Source: an uncultured Brachyspira sp. (GTDB lineage Bacteria; Spirochaetota; Brachyspiria; Brachyspirales; Brachyspiraceae). Taken from it: a stretch of 64,000 nt of DNA. The stretch lies in NCBI RefSeq assembly GCF_944388875.1, contig NZ_CALXKQ010000003.1:124001-188000 (forward strand), given 5' to 3'. Below the pieces are notes generated by a model. That model saw only the letters and a program-made list of their open reading frames with translations. It had not been told where the DNA came from and did not search any database. Positions 54,296 through 63,492 of this stretch are shown here, in pieces (position 1 is the first letter of the stretch; the number at the start of each line of letters is the position of its first letter). Position numbers and translations under genes: made by a program.

Positions 54296-55336
54296 TTATG
54301 TTTGGAAAAAGAAAACATAAACAATAGAAATAAAAACAATTATTATTACAGCACCAAGCCCTATCATAGCCAATTTAAATGTATCCATTTTGGGAAATAA
54401 TTTTTTGAAAAAAGATTTATTTTCATTATCACTATCTTTTTCATCAGTTTTTTCAGGTATTGTATATAAATCTTTATTAGGATTAAATATCTTAAGTTTT
54501 ATAGGTTCAGACTCTTCTATTAAACAGCAATATCCTTCTATCAATTTTAACAAAATTTTTATGGATTTCTCCTCAATATGCTTTTCTAAAACCTCAGCAG
54601 GAACTAAATACTTTGAATATTTATCCTGCTTCCCATTAAGCTCAAGATATATAATATTTTCTTCAACTGTATTGGAGTTTATGCTTACAATAACCTTATC
54701 ACCGGGCTGTATATCATTAATAGATTTTCCAGCTATAGGATCAACTATGAACGATGCATTTATAAGTTTATAATTTGGTACAGGCTTCTCTTCTTTATTT
54801 TCTCCGCTTATATTATTATTTTCAGAACCGCTTACAGATGCATGACTTGACATATTTTCTAATTCTTTATGCAGATTTTCTATAGTTAAATTAAGATCAT
54901 CTATACTTATTATACTGCGTACTATATCAAATGTTCCTATATGAAAATCCATAAATCTGTTCATTGCACTAGAAAACATATCTATAATAGAAATTATATT
55001 ATTATTATTATGATATAGAATAATATTATTAATGCTTCTATCTTCTGACAAAATATTATTTATAGCTTCTTTAAATTTATCATAATAAGATCCGCTTACA
55101 GAGTTAATCTTATTATACATCTCTATATGCTTATATAATTCTAATAAATCAGTATATGAGTTTAAAAATTTTAATAATTTATGGTCAGCCGATATAACAA
55201 AAGCAATATCTATAAGTTTGCCGTAAAACTTGTCTATAAAAAATACCATATAAATATACTTATCTAAATCACTATATTCCGCTGATATTCTTACAGCTAA
55301 AACTTCTTTTTCTGCATTTATTTTCTGAGACGCCAT
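54296..55336 (-). CDS. Spirochaete protein of unknown function with C-terminal membrane anchor
   Basis: 346 aa. The N-terminal 200 residues are helical and Lys/Asp-rich without motif; about 205-285 is a beta-rich stretch (IAGKSINDIQPGDKVIVSI, YLVPAEVLEKHI). An acidic linker (EKTDEKDSDNENK) leads to one TM helix (about 320-343) at the end, so it is tail-anchored with the bulk in the cytoplasm. No family is assigned. The gene is divergent from the TPR gene at 55499, with an inverted repeat between. Confidence 0.6.
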   Translation of the reverse strand: MASQKINAEKEVLAVRISAEYSDLDKYIYMVFFIDKFYGKLIDIAFVISADHKLLKFLNSYTDLLELYKHIEMYNKINSVSGSYYDKFKEAINNILSEDRSINNIILYHNNNNIISIIDMFSSAMNRFMDFHIGTFDIVRSIISIDDLNLTIENLHKELENMSSHASVSGSENNNISGENKEEKPVPNYKLINASFIVDPIAGKSINDIQPGDKVIVSINSNTVEENIIYLELNGKQDKYSKYLVPAEVLEKHIEEKSIKILLKLIEGYCCLIEESEPIKLKIFNPNKDLYTIPEKTDEKDSDNENKSFFKKLFPKMDTFKLAMIGLGAVIIIVFISIVYVFFFQT

Positions 55337-55360
55337 AAAGTTTGCACCTATTAAAATTAA

Positions 55361-55398
55361 CTTGTTTCATTATATCATAACTTGATATAATAAACAAG
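55361..55398. promoter_or_regulatory. Imperfect palindrome between divergent genes
   Basis: CTTGTTTCATTATATCA faces TTGATATAATAAACAAG with one bulged base and a 4-base centre. Its ends resemble the miniature-element terminal repeats (CTTGTTTC), so it may be a drastically shortened copy, or a regulatory dyad for the divergent genes. Confidence 0.35.
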
Positions 55399-55430
55399 AG
55401 TAAAAATTAATTATATCCTTGAATAAACAC

Positions 55431-55459
55431 TTGATTTTTTTTGCTTTAATTATTATAAT
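55431..55459 (+). promoter_or_regulatory. Promoter of the TPR/XPB operon
   Basis: TTGATT, 17-base spacer, TATAAT, 40 bases before the ATG at 55499. Confidence 0.65.
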
Positions 55460-55498
55460 TGACTATTAAAAAATAATTTCTTAATTCAAGAGGATATT

Positions 55499-56179
55499 AT
55501 GAGTAAAATGCAGAAAAATGCTGAATTAATAATTACATATATCTACAACAATAGAATAATATTTATATCGGCTTTTATATTGATTATTGTAATAATAGCG
55601 GGTATTCTAGTATATAGAATGAATATAGAAAGTCAGGATGAAAAAACTAATATAGAATTTGAATCAGCATTAGCATTATACAATGTATATCAAAATTCAC
55701 AATTGCCAGAAGAACAATTAAATAACCCAGGATTAGTAATAGATATAACTACAAGATTCCAAAAAGTATATAATGCTGCAAAAGGCAAAAATCTAAAATT
55801 AAGAAGTGCTTATGCATTGGGTTGTATATATTATGATGTAGAAAATTTTAAAGAAGCAGAAAAATACTATCAGGAAGTTGCCAATTCAAGAGGGTTCTAT
55901 TTACAGGAAAGTGCAATATACAACTTAGCTAATACTCAAATAGATTTAACTAATTATACTCAGGCTGCCTCTACTTTAGAAAATTTTATAAAAGCATATC
56001 CTAAAAGCTATCTTGTCCCAGAGGCTGCTTTAACATTATCTGATGTTTATCTTGCTCAAAATGATAAAACAAAATCAGTAAATGTGCTAAAAACATGGAT
56101 GAGTCAGAATACAAATGATACTCAATATTTGAATAAATTTAAAGAAACTATAACTCTTATAGAAAATAATATTTATTAA
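55499..56179 (+). CDS. Membrane-anchored TPR protein (YfgM-like)
   Basis: 226 aa. One N-terminal TM helix at about 18-42 (ISAFILIIVIIAGILVY), then periplasmic TPR-like helix pairs at about 95-215 (AYALGCIYYDVENFKEAEKYYQEV, LANTQIDLTNYTQAASTLENFI, ALTLSDVYLAQNDKTKSVNVL). The layout is that of the YfgM/BamD-like ancillary proteins that bind other envelope proteins. AAGAGGA precedes the ATG. Probably co-transcribed with the helicase, 33 bases away. Confidence 0.75.
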   Translation: MSKMQKNAELIITYIYNNRIIFISAFILIIVIIAGILVYRMNIESQDEKTNIEFESALALYNVYQNSQLPEEQLNNPGLVIDITTRFQKVYNAAKGKNLKLRSAYALGCIYYDVENFKEAEKYYQEVANSRGFYLQESAIYNLANTQIDLTNYTQAASTLENFIKAYPKSYLVPEAALTLSDVYLAQNDKTKSVNVLKTWMSQNTNDTQYLNKFKETITLIENNIY

Positions 56180-56212
56180 TTAATAAAAATAATTATTATT
56201 AAGGAAAAAAAA

Positions 56213-57907
56213 TTGGATAAAAATGCTCCGCTCATAGTTCAGGGCGATGGTACTATTCTTTTGGATGTCAGCACAAAATATTTTGAAGAAATCAGAAATT
56301 TTATGTTGGTATTTGCAGAACTTGTAAAAAGCCCTGAGTATATACATACTTATAGAATAACATTAGTATCCTTATGGAATGCCGCAAGTTTAAATTACAC
56401 TTCCGAACAAATAATAGGTTTTTTAAAAAAATATACATCTTATGAAATACCAAAAAATATAATTAAACAGATAGAATCAAGTATAGAAAAATACGGAAGA
56501 ATTAAAATAATAAAGGAAGATGAAAGATATTATTTAATAAGTGAAGATAAAAATATTATAGATGAAATACTTCATTATAAAGCCATGATAAAATATATAA
56601 AATCAGAGGTTAATGAAAACAAATTAGAGATAGACCCTACATACAGAGGTCATATAAAATTAGCACTTATAAATATAGGATATCCAGTACAGGATTTGGC
56701 AGGCTATAAAACAGGAGAACCATATCACTTTAATTTAAGAGAAAAATTAGCTTCAAGCGGAGATGAATTTGCTTTAAGAGATTATCAAAAAAACTCCGTA
56801 GAGGCATTCTATGCTGACGGAAAACCAGAAGGAGGTGCTGGTGTAATAGCACTACCATGCGGTACTGGTAAAACTGTTGTAGGTATTGCTGCAATGCATA
56901 AAACTCAAACTAAAACACTTATTATAGTTACAGGAGTTACAGCATGCCGACAATGGAGGGATGAAATATTGGATAAAACAGATATTCCTCCTGAAGATAT
57001 AGGCGAATATAATGGATTAAGCAAAGAAATAAAGCCTATAACTATAGCAACATATAAAATTCTCACATATAGGAAGAATAAAGAATCCCCTTTTGTTCAT
57101 TTTGAATTATTCTTCCAGCATAATTGGGGACTTATTATATACGATGAAGTGCATTTACTTCCTGCACCTATAATTAAACTTACAAGTGAAATTCAGAGTA
57201 TGAGAAGACTCGGACTTACAGCAACTCTTGTACGAGAAGACGGACTTGAAAAAGATGTATTTTGCTTAATAGGTCCTAAAAAATTTGATATACCATGGCG
57301 TGAATTAGAAGAAAAAAAATTTATTGCTGAAGCATATTGTTATGATATAAGGATACCTTTAGATGACAGCCACAGATCCGATTATGTTGTATCAAGCGAT
57401 AAGGTAAAGTTTAGAATAGCAAGTGAAAATGTACTGAAATATACTATAGTAAAAAAAATAATAGAAAAACTCAAAGGTAAAAATATACTTATTATAGGTC
57501 AGTATTTGGATCAGCTTGATGAGATGAAAAATAGAACAGGATATACAATAATCACTGGTAAGACGCCTCAAAGTGAAAGAGATATAATATATAAAAAATT
57601 TAAAACTGGGAAAATTACAACTCTTATAGTAAGCAAAGTTGCTAATTTAGCTGTAGATTTACCTGATGCCAATGTCTTAATACAAATTTCTGGAACATTC
57701 GGTTCAAGACAGGAAGAAGCCCAAAGACTTGGAAGAGTTCTGCGTCCTAAAAAAGGTGAAAATAAAAGCTACTTCTTTTCTATTATCACTACTGATACTA
57801 AAGAAGAAGATTTTGCACATAAAAGACAATTATTCCTAACAGAACAAGGCTATCATTATGAGCTTCTTGATAAGGATTCATTTGAAGAGTTAGAATTTAA
57901 TAATTAA
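56213..57907 (+). CDS. XPB-type DNA helicase (SF2)
   Basis: 564 aa. An N-terminal helicase-associated domain (about 1-180), then an SF2 core: Walker A LPCGTGKT at about 214-221, Walker B DEVH at about 311-314, motif III LTATLVRED with the XPB-specific RED tract at about 335-343, motif V SKVANLAVDLPDANVLIQI and motif VI RQEEAQRLGRVLRP. Bacterial and archaeal XPB helicases unwind DNA 3'-5' and take part in repair. The start is TTG at 56213 with AAGGA in place; no upstream ATG exists. Confidence 0.9.
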   Translation: MDKNAPLIVQGDGTILLDVSTKYFEEIRNFMLVFAELVKSPEYIHTYRITLVSLWNAASLNYTSEQIIGFLKKYTSYEIPKNIIKQIESSIEKYGRIKIIKEDERYYLISEDKNIIDEILHYKAMIKYIKSEVNENKLEIDPTYRGHIKLALINIGYPVQDLAGYKTGEPYHFNLREKLASSGDEFALRDYQKNSVEAFYADGKPEGGAGVIALPCGTGKTVVGIAAMHKTQTKTLIIVTGVTACRQWRDEILDKTDIPPEDIGEYNGLSKEIKPITIATYKILTYRKNKESPFVHFELFFQHNWGLIIYDEVHLLPAPIIKLTSEIQSMRRLGLTATLVREDGLEKDVFCLIGPKKFDIPWRELEEKKFIAEAYCYDIRIPLDDSHRSDYVVSSDKVKFRIASENVLKYTIVKKIIEKLKGKNILIIGQYLDQLDEMKNRTGYTIITGKTPQSERDIIYKKFKTGKITTLIVSKVANLAVDLPDANVLIQISGTFGSRQEEAQRLGRVLRPKKGENKSYFFSIITTDTKEEDFAHKRQLFLTEQGYHYELLDKDSFEELEFNN

Positions 57908-57944
57908 AGTTTAACAAATAATAGATATTCATTAAACTTTAATT
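57902..57944. terminator. Bidirectional terminator between XPB helicase and PTS EIIB genes
   Basis: Perfect 13-bp stem AATTAAAGTTTAA/TTAAACTTTAATT with a 17-base loop, beginning within the XPB stop codon region and ending 17 bases from the stop of the minus-strand gene. Confidence 0.6.
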
Positions 57945-57961
57945 ATTATAGATAGATAAAT

Positions 57962-58219
57962 TTACAGAGCTGTAACTCCAAGTTTTATAATTTCATCATA
58001 AACAGGCTTAACATTTTTACCTAATACTATCTGATACTGTCCTGCATTATAAAAAACACCCGTAACGCCTTCTATTTTTTCAATATCAGCATCTTTAATA
58101 CTATCTCTGTTATTAACCATCAATCTTAATCTTGTAGCACAGAAGCTAGCTGATGTTATATTGTCTTTTCCAACATTAGCTATTATATCCTCTGCTATTT
58201 TTTTATAATTTAGTTCCAT
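57962..58219 (-). CDS. Stand-alone PTS glucose-type EIIB domain
   Basis: 85 aa, the size of an isolated EIIB domain. The phosphorylation site is in SFCATRLRLMV (Cys at about 27), followed by KIEGVTGVFYNAGQYQIVLGKNV, the standard EIIB end of the glucose/sucrose superfamily. EIIB passes phosphate from EIIA to the sugar bound by EIIC. No EIIC or EIIA gene is nearby, so it must work with a partner elsewhere or act as a phosphorylation sensor. GAGG precedes the ATG. Confidence 0.9.
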   Translation of the reverse strand: MELNYKKIAEDIIANVGKDNITSASFCATRLRLMVNNRDSIKDADIEKIEGVTGVFYNAGQYQIVLGKNVKPVYDEIIKLGVTAL

Positions 58220-58290
58220 AAAAAACCTCTATAATTTAGAATATATGTAACCGATTATATATAAATTATAAATATTTTTCAATAAATAAT

Positions 58291-58644
58291 TTAACCTATA
58301 GATACACCATTTTCACATTCTTCTTTTGTGGTCAATAATACTACTTCTCCATTGTCTTTAACAGCCCCCAATACTAAGCATTCGGAAAAAAAGTTAGCTA
58401 TTTGTTTTTTTGGAAAATTAACAACGGCTATTATACGCCTTCCTATTAAATCTTCTTTCTTATACAATTTAGTAATCTGAGCTGATGATACTTTAATACC
58501 TAATTGTCCGAAATCAATTTTTAATTTATACGCAGGTCTTTTAGCCTTAGGAAAATCCTCTGCTTCTATTATGGTACCAGTTCTAATATCCAGTGCCATA
58601 AAATTATCAAAACTGCATTCTTCTTTTTTACCTTCTATTTCCAT
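58291..58644 (-). CDS. csaA: CsaA-like tRNA-binding protein
   Basis: 117-aa homodimeric OB-fold protein of the CsaA family, which binds tRNA and is linked to protein export as a chaperone-like factor. The conserved pattern LDIRTGTIIEAEDFPKAKRPAYKL, SSAQITKLY, GRRIIAVVNFPKKQIANFFSECLVLGA is complete. ATG 58644 was chosen because GGAG lies seven bases upstream; an in-frame ATG at 58656 overlaps that site. Single gene, opposite to the ATP-grasp fusion. Confidence 0.93.
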   Translation of the reverse strand: MEIEGKKEECSFDNFMALDIRTGTIIEAEDFPKAKRPAYKLKIDFGQLGIKVSSAQITKLYKKEDLIGRRIIAVVNFPKKQIANFFSECLVLGAVKDNGEVVLLTTKEECENGVSIG

Positions 58645-58729
58645 TAGAATCTCCAAAATAAAATTATTTATAATATTTTATTTATATAGTAAAAATTGTC
58701 AATTATATAAAAACATAAAGTTCTTTAGT

Positions 58730-58753
58730 TTAGTATTTAAATTTCGATACTAA
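58730..58753 (+). promoter_or_regulatory. Small inverted repeat before the ATP-grasp fusion gene
   Basis: TTAGTAT/ATACTAA with a 10-base centre, about 48 bases before the start at 58801. Possibly an operator or leader hairpin. Confidence 0.3.
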
Positions 58754-58800
58754 TAACACTATTAAGGAATATTTTAAACTAAATAAAAAGGCAATATTCG

Positions 58801-60972
58801 ATGAAAGGCAAACGTATAATAATAATAGGAGCTGGACTATTGCAGGTTCCAGCTATACAAATCGCACAGGAAATGGGACTCTATACGATAGTTTTTGATT
58901 ATAATAAAGATGCACATGGAATGAAAATAGCAGATCATCCAATGGTTGTATCCACTAGAGATGTTGATGGTAGTGTTAGGGCTGCCAGAGATTTAAGCAA
59001 AAAAATGGAAATTCATGGAGTTATTACTGTAGGAACTGATGCTTCTACAACTGTTGCTGCTGTTGCAAATGCTTTAGGTTTACCTGGAAACAGATTTGAA
59101 GATGCTTATGCTGCTTCAAATAAGATTAGAATGCGTGAGAGATTTAAGAAAAATAATGTTCCGCAGCCTGATTTTTTCCCAGTATGGAATTATGAAGAGG
59201 CTATGGAGGCATATAAGCATTTAAATAAGCCTGTTGTTGTTAAACCTGCTGATAATATGGGGGCAAGAGGAGTAATGAAAGTAGCTAATGAAAATGATAT
59301 ATTAGCAGCTTTCAATAGAGCAAAAAGTGCATCGCCTTCTGGAGAGGTTATAATAGAAGAGTTTATGGACGGACCTGAGCTTTCTATTGATATGCTTATA
59401 TATAATGATGAAATACATGTTACTGGTGTTGCTGACAGGATAATAGAATTTCCTCCATTTTTTATAGAAACAGGACATATTATGCCTTCTGCTTTGGAAA
59501 AAGAAAAGATAGAAGATGCTGTAAATGTAATGAAGCATGGAATAAAAGCACTGAATTTAAAGATTGGTGCTGCAAAAGGTGATATAAAAGTAACTAAAAA
59601 TGGTGCTATGGTTGGAGAAATTGCTGCTAGACTTTCAGGCGGATTTATGAGTGCATATACCTACCCTCTTTCTACTGGTGTAAATTTGATAAAAAATGCA
59701 ATAGAGATAGCACTAGGCAACCCTCCAAGCGATTTAAAACCAAAATGGAATAAAGTTTCTGTAGAAAAAGCATTTCTTCCTGGAACCGGCATAATAGAAT
59801 CTATAGACGGTGTTGAAAATGCCAAAAAAATAGAAGGCGTTAAAGAGGTATTCATAAAAACGAAAGCAGGAGATATATTAGTTACGCCTACTAATAACTT
59901 GGAAAAAGCTGGAAATATTATAACTGTAGGAAGTACAAGGGACGAAGCAATAGCAATAGCAAATAAAGCTATGAGTGCTGTTCATTTTAGGCTTACCGAT
60001 GAAAAAAATATAACAATAGAAGAAATTAAAAGAATTGCTCAGGAAAAACTTGCATCCAAACATGATGCAGGATATATATTCAAAATTAATGCTGATGAAA
60101 AAACAGGATTATCCAATTATTGCTTTACTCCAAGTATTATACATGAAGAAAAAGATGTAAATTTAGAAACTACTCTATTTAATATGCATGTATCCCAGCC
60201 TATAATAATAGATACCATTCATAATTTGAAAGAAGTGATAGACGGAATTATAGATATAAGAGAATATTATGAAATATTAATGGATACAGCCTCAAACTGC
60301 GAGGTATTAACTATATTGAATGACTTTAATAATGAAGAATTGTTTGAATTATCTATAAGAACTATTAAAGGAAATAAAAGAGGAATAATAATGCTTGATG
60401 CTAATAATCCTCAGGAAGTGTTATCTCAGAGATTAAGAGAAGCTGAAAAAAACGGTGCATGTGCTGTAGGTATAGATTTCTCATATTGCTATAATTTGAA
60501 CTATTTAAATAAAGTATATATAAAAAGTGAAAAAGAATTATCTAAAATGATAAAACAAATAGATATACCAGTAATAATAAAAGGCATATCAAGCGATAAT
60601 GATATTCATAATGCTAATTCATCTCATGCAAATAGTATATATTTTTCAAATAATAACAAGTATGCATTAAAAGGTATAGAAAAAGTTGCCGATACTATAA
60701 ATAGAGTGGCGTTTAATTTGCATAATAATCATAAAATGCAAATAACCATACTTGCAGAATCCCCTAGATATGGAGCTGATGCCTTTAAATATTATACATT
60801 GGGAGCTAATGCTGTTTGCGTAACAGAAGAAAGTTTTATTGCGGCTATAAGTAAAGGCAGAAAAGGGCTGGAATATGTTCTATACTCCAATAGATTAGAG
60901 CTAGAAAAGATTATGAAAGTATTTGGACAAGCTGCTCCTAAGTATGATAATACAATATGGCATAAAAATTAG
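58801..60972 (+). CDS. ATP-grasp ligase fused to an FMN-dehydrogenase-like TIM barrel
   Basis: 723 aa. Residues 1-95 are the pre-ATP-grasp Rossmann part (IIIGAGLLQVPAIQIAQEMGLYTIVFDYN). About 100-310 is a full ATP-grasp core: NKIRMRERFKKNNVPQPDF, KPADNMGARGVMKV, IIEEFMDGPELSIDML, and the metal-binding GEIAARLSGGFM. A C-terminal lobe to about 405 is PurK/CarB-like. From about 455 to the end a second domain has TIM-barrel strands and, near the end, ILAESPRYGADAFKYYTLGANAVCVTEE, the FMN/phosphate-binding motif of alpha-hydroxyacid oxidases. Several oxidase catalytic residues are not evident. AAGG precedes the ATG. The substrate is unknown. Confidence 0.8.
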   Translation: MKGKRIIIIGAGLLQVPAIQIAQEMGLYTIVFDYNKDAHGMKIADHPMVVSTRDVDGSVRAARDLSKKMEIHGVITVGTDASTTVAAVANALGLPGNRFEDAYAASNKIRMRERFKKNNVPQPDFFPVWNYEEAMEAYKHLNKPVVVKPADNMGARGVMKVANENDILAAFNRAKSASPSGEVIIEEFMDGPELSIDMLIYNDEIHVTGVADRIIEFPPFFIETGHIMPSALEKEKIEDAVNVMKHGIKALNLKIGAAKGDIKVTKNGAMVGEIAARLSGGFMSAYTYPLSTGVNLIKNAIEIALGNPPSDLKPKWNKVSVEKAFLPGTGIIESIDGVENAKKIEGVKEVFIKTKAGDILVTPTNNLEKAGNIITVGSTRDEAIAIANKAMSAVHFRLTDEKNITIEEIKRIAQEKLASKHDAGYIFKINADEKTGLSNYCFTPSIIHEEKDVNLETTLFNMHVSQPIIIDTIHNLKEVIDGIIDIREYYEILMDTASNCEVLTILNDFNNEELFELSIRTIKGNKRGIIMLDANNPQEVLSQRLREAEKNGACAVGIDFSYCYNLNYLNKVYIKSEKELSKMIKQIDIPVIIKGISSDNDIHNANSSHANSIYFSNNNKYALKGIEKVADTINRVAFNLHNNHKMQITILAESPRYGADAFKYYTLGANAVCVTEESFIAAISKGRKGLEYVLYSNRLELEKIMKVFGQAAPKYDNTIWHKN

Positions 60973-60980
60973 GTAATTAT

Positions 60981-62009
60981 ATGGAAGCTAAACAAATAAA
61001 CTTATCAAAATCATATATATACGGCTTTTTTGCTGCTATGATAAGTACATTAATATACAGTGCTGTTATTATACCTATTTATATACTTCTTATATCATCA
61101 AATCAGCAAAATTTTATGGTGTATTTATTGTATGCTCTTGATGTATGGGTATGGATATGGATTGGAATATCTATATTATATGCTTTTATAATAGTATTAA
61201 TGCAGCCTACAAAAACATATAGTTCTTTGAGTAAAACTATAGAAAATTTGCTTTTCTTTATAGTTACATCATTAATAATAATACTATCACTTAGTTATGT
61301 ACCAGAAATACAAAAACTTTTATATAAAAAGGATTATAGTTTTTATACTTCTATACTATCTGTAGGATTATTTTTCATATCAATACAGTTAGCATACAGT
61401 ATGAAAAAATTGATTATATTCATGTATAAAACTATATTATATAATTTGGGATATAGTATAGAAGATGAAATATTAGATGATGAAGAAGATGAGAATAATT
61501 ATCAAGTTACAAAAGTAAAAAATTCAGAATATGAAATATTTTCTAATACTATAAAAAATATTATAGCATTTTCTCAAAGATATAAGCATGCTATCGGAGT
61601 AATAGCATTCAAAATATCAAATTATGAATCAATAATTGAAGATTTTGGAGAGGAAGGATACAATAAGATTCAAGAGGAACTTATTAAAGCAATAAAGAAA
61701 AATGCCAGAATAGGTGAAAATCAGTGTTTAGTTAAAGAAAATATTATATACTCTATGATATATGCTAATGAAGAGGAATCTTGGAAAGCTACTAAAAGAT
61801 ATTATAAGGCATTAAAAAATTATAACTTTGAATATAATGGTGAAAGCATGGATATTAATATATCTATGGCTGTAAGCGGATTTGATTTTTCAAATAATAA
61901 ATCAAATAAAATGTCTGTTTATGTTATAAAAGACAATTTGATGAAAAAAATCAAAGATGCTTTAACTGAATCAGAAGAAACTGGAAGTCCAGTTATATAT
62001 TATGAATAA
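60981..62009 (+). CDS. Membrane protein with degenerate GGDEF-like domain
   Basis: 342 aa. Four to five TM helices in the first 150 residues (such as YGFFAAMISTLIYSAVII and LDVWVWIWIGISILYAFIIV), an acidic linker DEILDDEEDENN, then a C-terminal domain of about 155 residues beginning YKHAIGVIAFKISNYESI that resembles a nucleotide-cyclase fold but lacks any GGDEF signature. It probably does not make cyclic di-GMP. It begins 9 bases after the ATP-grasp gene and is followed after 19 bases by a TPR gene, so the three may be one operon. Confidence 0.6.
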   Translation: MEAKQINLSKSYIYGFFAAMISTLIYSAVIIPIYILLISSNQQNFMVYLLYALDVWVWIWIGISILYAFIIVLMQPTKTYSSLSKTIENLLFFIVTSLIIILSLSYVPEIQKLLYKKDYSFYTSILSVGLFFISIQLAYSMKKLIIFMYKTILYNLGYSIEDEILDDEEDENNYQVTKVKNSEYEIFSNTIKNIIAFSQRYKHAIGVIAFKISNYESIIEDFGEEGYNKIQEELIKAIKKNARIGENQCLVKENIIYSMIYANEEESWKATKRYYKALKNYNFEYNGESMDINISMAVSGFDFSNNKSNKMSVYVIKDNLMKKIKDALTESEETGSPVIYYE

Positions 62010-62027
62010 TAAAAAGGGAAAAGAATC

Positions 62028-63389
62028 GTGGAAGCTTCATTAATTGTAATATTAGTGCTAATAGTTTTATTAGGTTTTGCAACTAACTATGTTATAAAAA
62101 GCGGGTCATACCCTATAAAACTCAAAAAAATTGTTCAGGCTTATAATGAAGAAAATTATGATGTAGCCATGAGAGAGATTAATACTTTAGACCCTAAATA
62201 TAAGAAAGATACTAATATATTATGGATGAGTGCTAATATGTATTATAAACAGCAGCAATATATACTCGCTATGGCGGCACTGCAGAATATGATAGATGGA
62301 GCATATTTCTCTAAAGAATTAACAGAGTTAACTGTAAGAGAATTTTTAGCAAAGATATATGAACAGACAGGAAATACCAAAAAAGCAATAGATGAATATG
62401 ATATGATAACAAAAATAAGAGATAATGATTACGACTCTCTATTTAAAGCAGGAAGCGTATGCTATCAATACGGAGAATGGGTGCAGGCTCAAAAATACCT
62501 TTCATTAGCCGTAGCACATAATGACAGCAATCCGCAGTTATTATATATGTTGGCATATTGTTTCTATAAAATACGTTCATACCATGCTGCTCAGCAGAAT
62601 ATAGAAAAGGCTATTGCTTTAGATTCTTCTAATGCTCAGTATCACCTATTGCTTGGTGAAATATTATCAGCAAGCAGGGATTTCCAAAATGCCATTAAAG
62701 AATTGGAAATTGCTTATGACAGTAATGAAATATCAGATAAGGATGCTATATCCTTAAATCTTGCCAATTCATATTATGAGCTTGGAAATTATACTAAAGC
62801 AAGAGAGTATTACGGACAGGTATTGAACAAAGAAAATGTACCAAATGAAAAAGTTGTAGATGAAAGATACAGATATGCAGAAACTTTAGTTAAAAATAAA
62901 CAGTTTGAGGCTGCTGTAAAACAATGGGAAATAATTAAGTCTGTTAGAAATATATATTTGGATGTTGATCAAAAATTAAAAACATATAGTTCTATTATTG
63001 CCAACAATGCATTCAGAACTGCTTTGGAAATGGATATTATAGAATATTTGGAAAAATATTTCTATAGAATATTAACATTGAATGGATATGTAGTTACAGA
63101 TCATACTAAGAAATCTGATACATTGGTATTCTTTGTTACTATTAAGAAATTTGGTTCTGAAGGACAGTCATATAAGAGTACATTTGCTTTAGATACTTCA
63201 GGATATCCTATGCGACAGGAAACAGTGGATCAATTTATGGAATATGCAAGAGTATATAAGAGTGCTCACTCATTCTTAATAAGTATAGGTGATTTTGCCC
63301 CTAACTTAAAAATTGATGATACTGTAATGATCATAGAACCAGAAAGATTTGAAGCTATCATTGAAGGTGTTATATCATTCAGCGATTAA
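62028..63389 (+). CDS. Membrane-anchored TPR protein
   Basis: 453 aa. An N-terminal TM helix (ASLIVILVLIVLLGFATNYVI) is followed by at least eight TPR-like units between about 35 and 315 (for example YDVAMREINTLDPKYKKD, LFKAGSVCYQYGEWVQAQKYL, ALDSSNAQYHLLLGEILSASRDFQNAIKEL). The end (about 330-453) is an alpha/beta domain without known motif (YLEKYFYRILTLNGYVVTDH). The start is GTG at 62028 with AAGGGAAAAG upstream. A likely protein-binding scaffold; the partner is unknown. Confidence 0.78.
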   Translation: MEASLIVILVLIVLLGFATNYVIKSGSYPIKLKKIVQAYNEENYDVAMREINTLDPKYKKDTNILWMSANMYYKQQQYILAMAALQNMIDGAYFSKELTELTVREFLAKIYEQTGNTKKAIDEYDMITKIRDNDYDSLFKAGSVCYQYGEWVQAQKYLSLAVAHNDSNPQLLYMLAYCFYKIRSYHAAQQNIEKAIALDSSNAQYHLLLGEILSASRDFQNAIKELEIAYDSNEISDKDAISLNLANSYYELGNYTKAREYYGQVLNKENVPNEKVVDERYRYAETLVKNKQFEAAVKQWEIIKSVRNIYLDVDQKLKTYSSIIANNAFRTALEMDIIEYLEKYFYRILTLNGYVVTDHTKKSDTLVFFVTIKKFGSEGQSYKSTFALDTSGYPMRQETVDQFMEYARVYKSAHSFLISIGDFAPNLKIDDTVMIIEPERFEAIIEGVISFSD

Positions 63390-63427
63390 TGTAAGTTAAG
63401 ATTAGCTCATTTATTATACTCTATTAT

Positions 63428-63464
63428 AAAAAAGGTTATGATATTTATTATCATAACCTTTTTT
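63428..63464. terminator. Bidirectional terminator between TPR gene and tsf
   Basis: Perfect 16-bp stem AAAAAAGGTTATGATA/TATCATAACCTTTTTT with a 5-base loop, placed between convergent stop codons (63389 and 63493). Confidence 0.9.
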
Positions 63465-63492
63465 AGATAAAAGCATATCAAATATTATTTTA

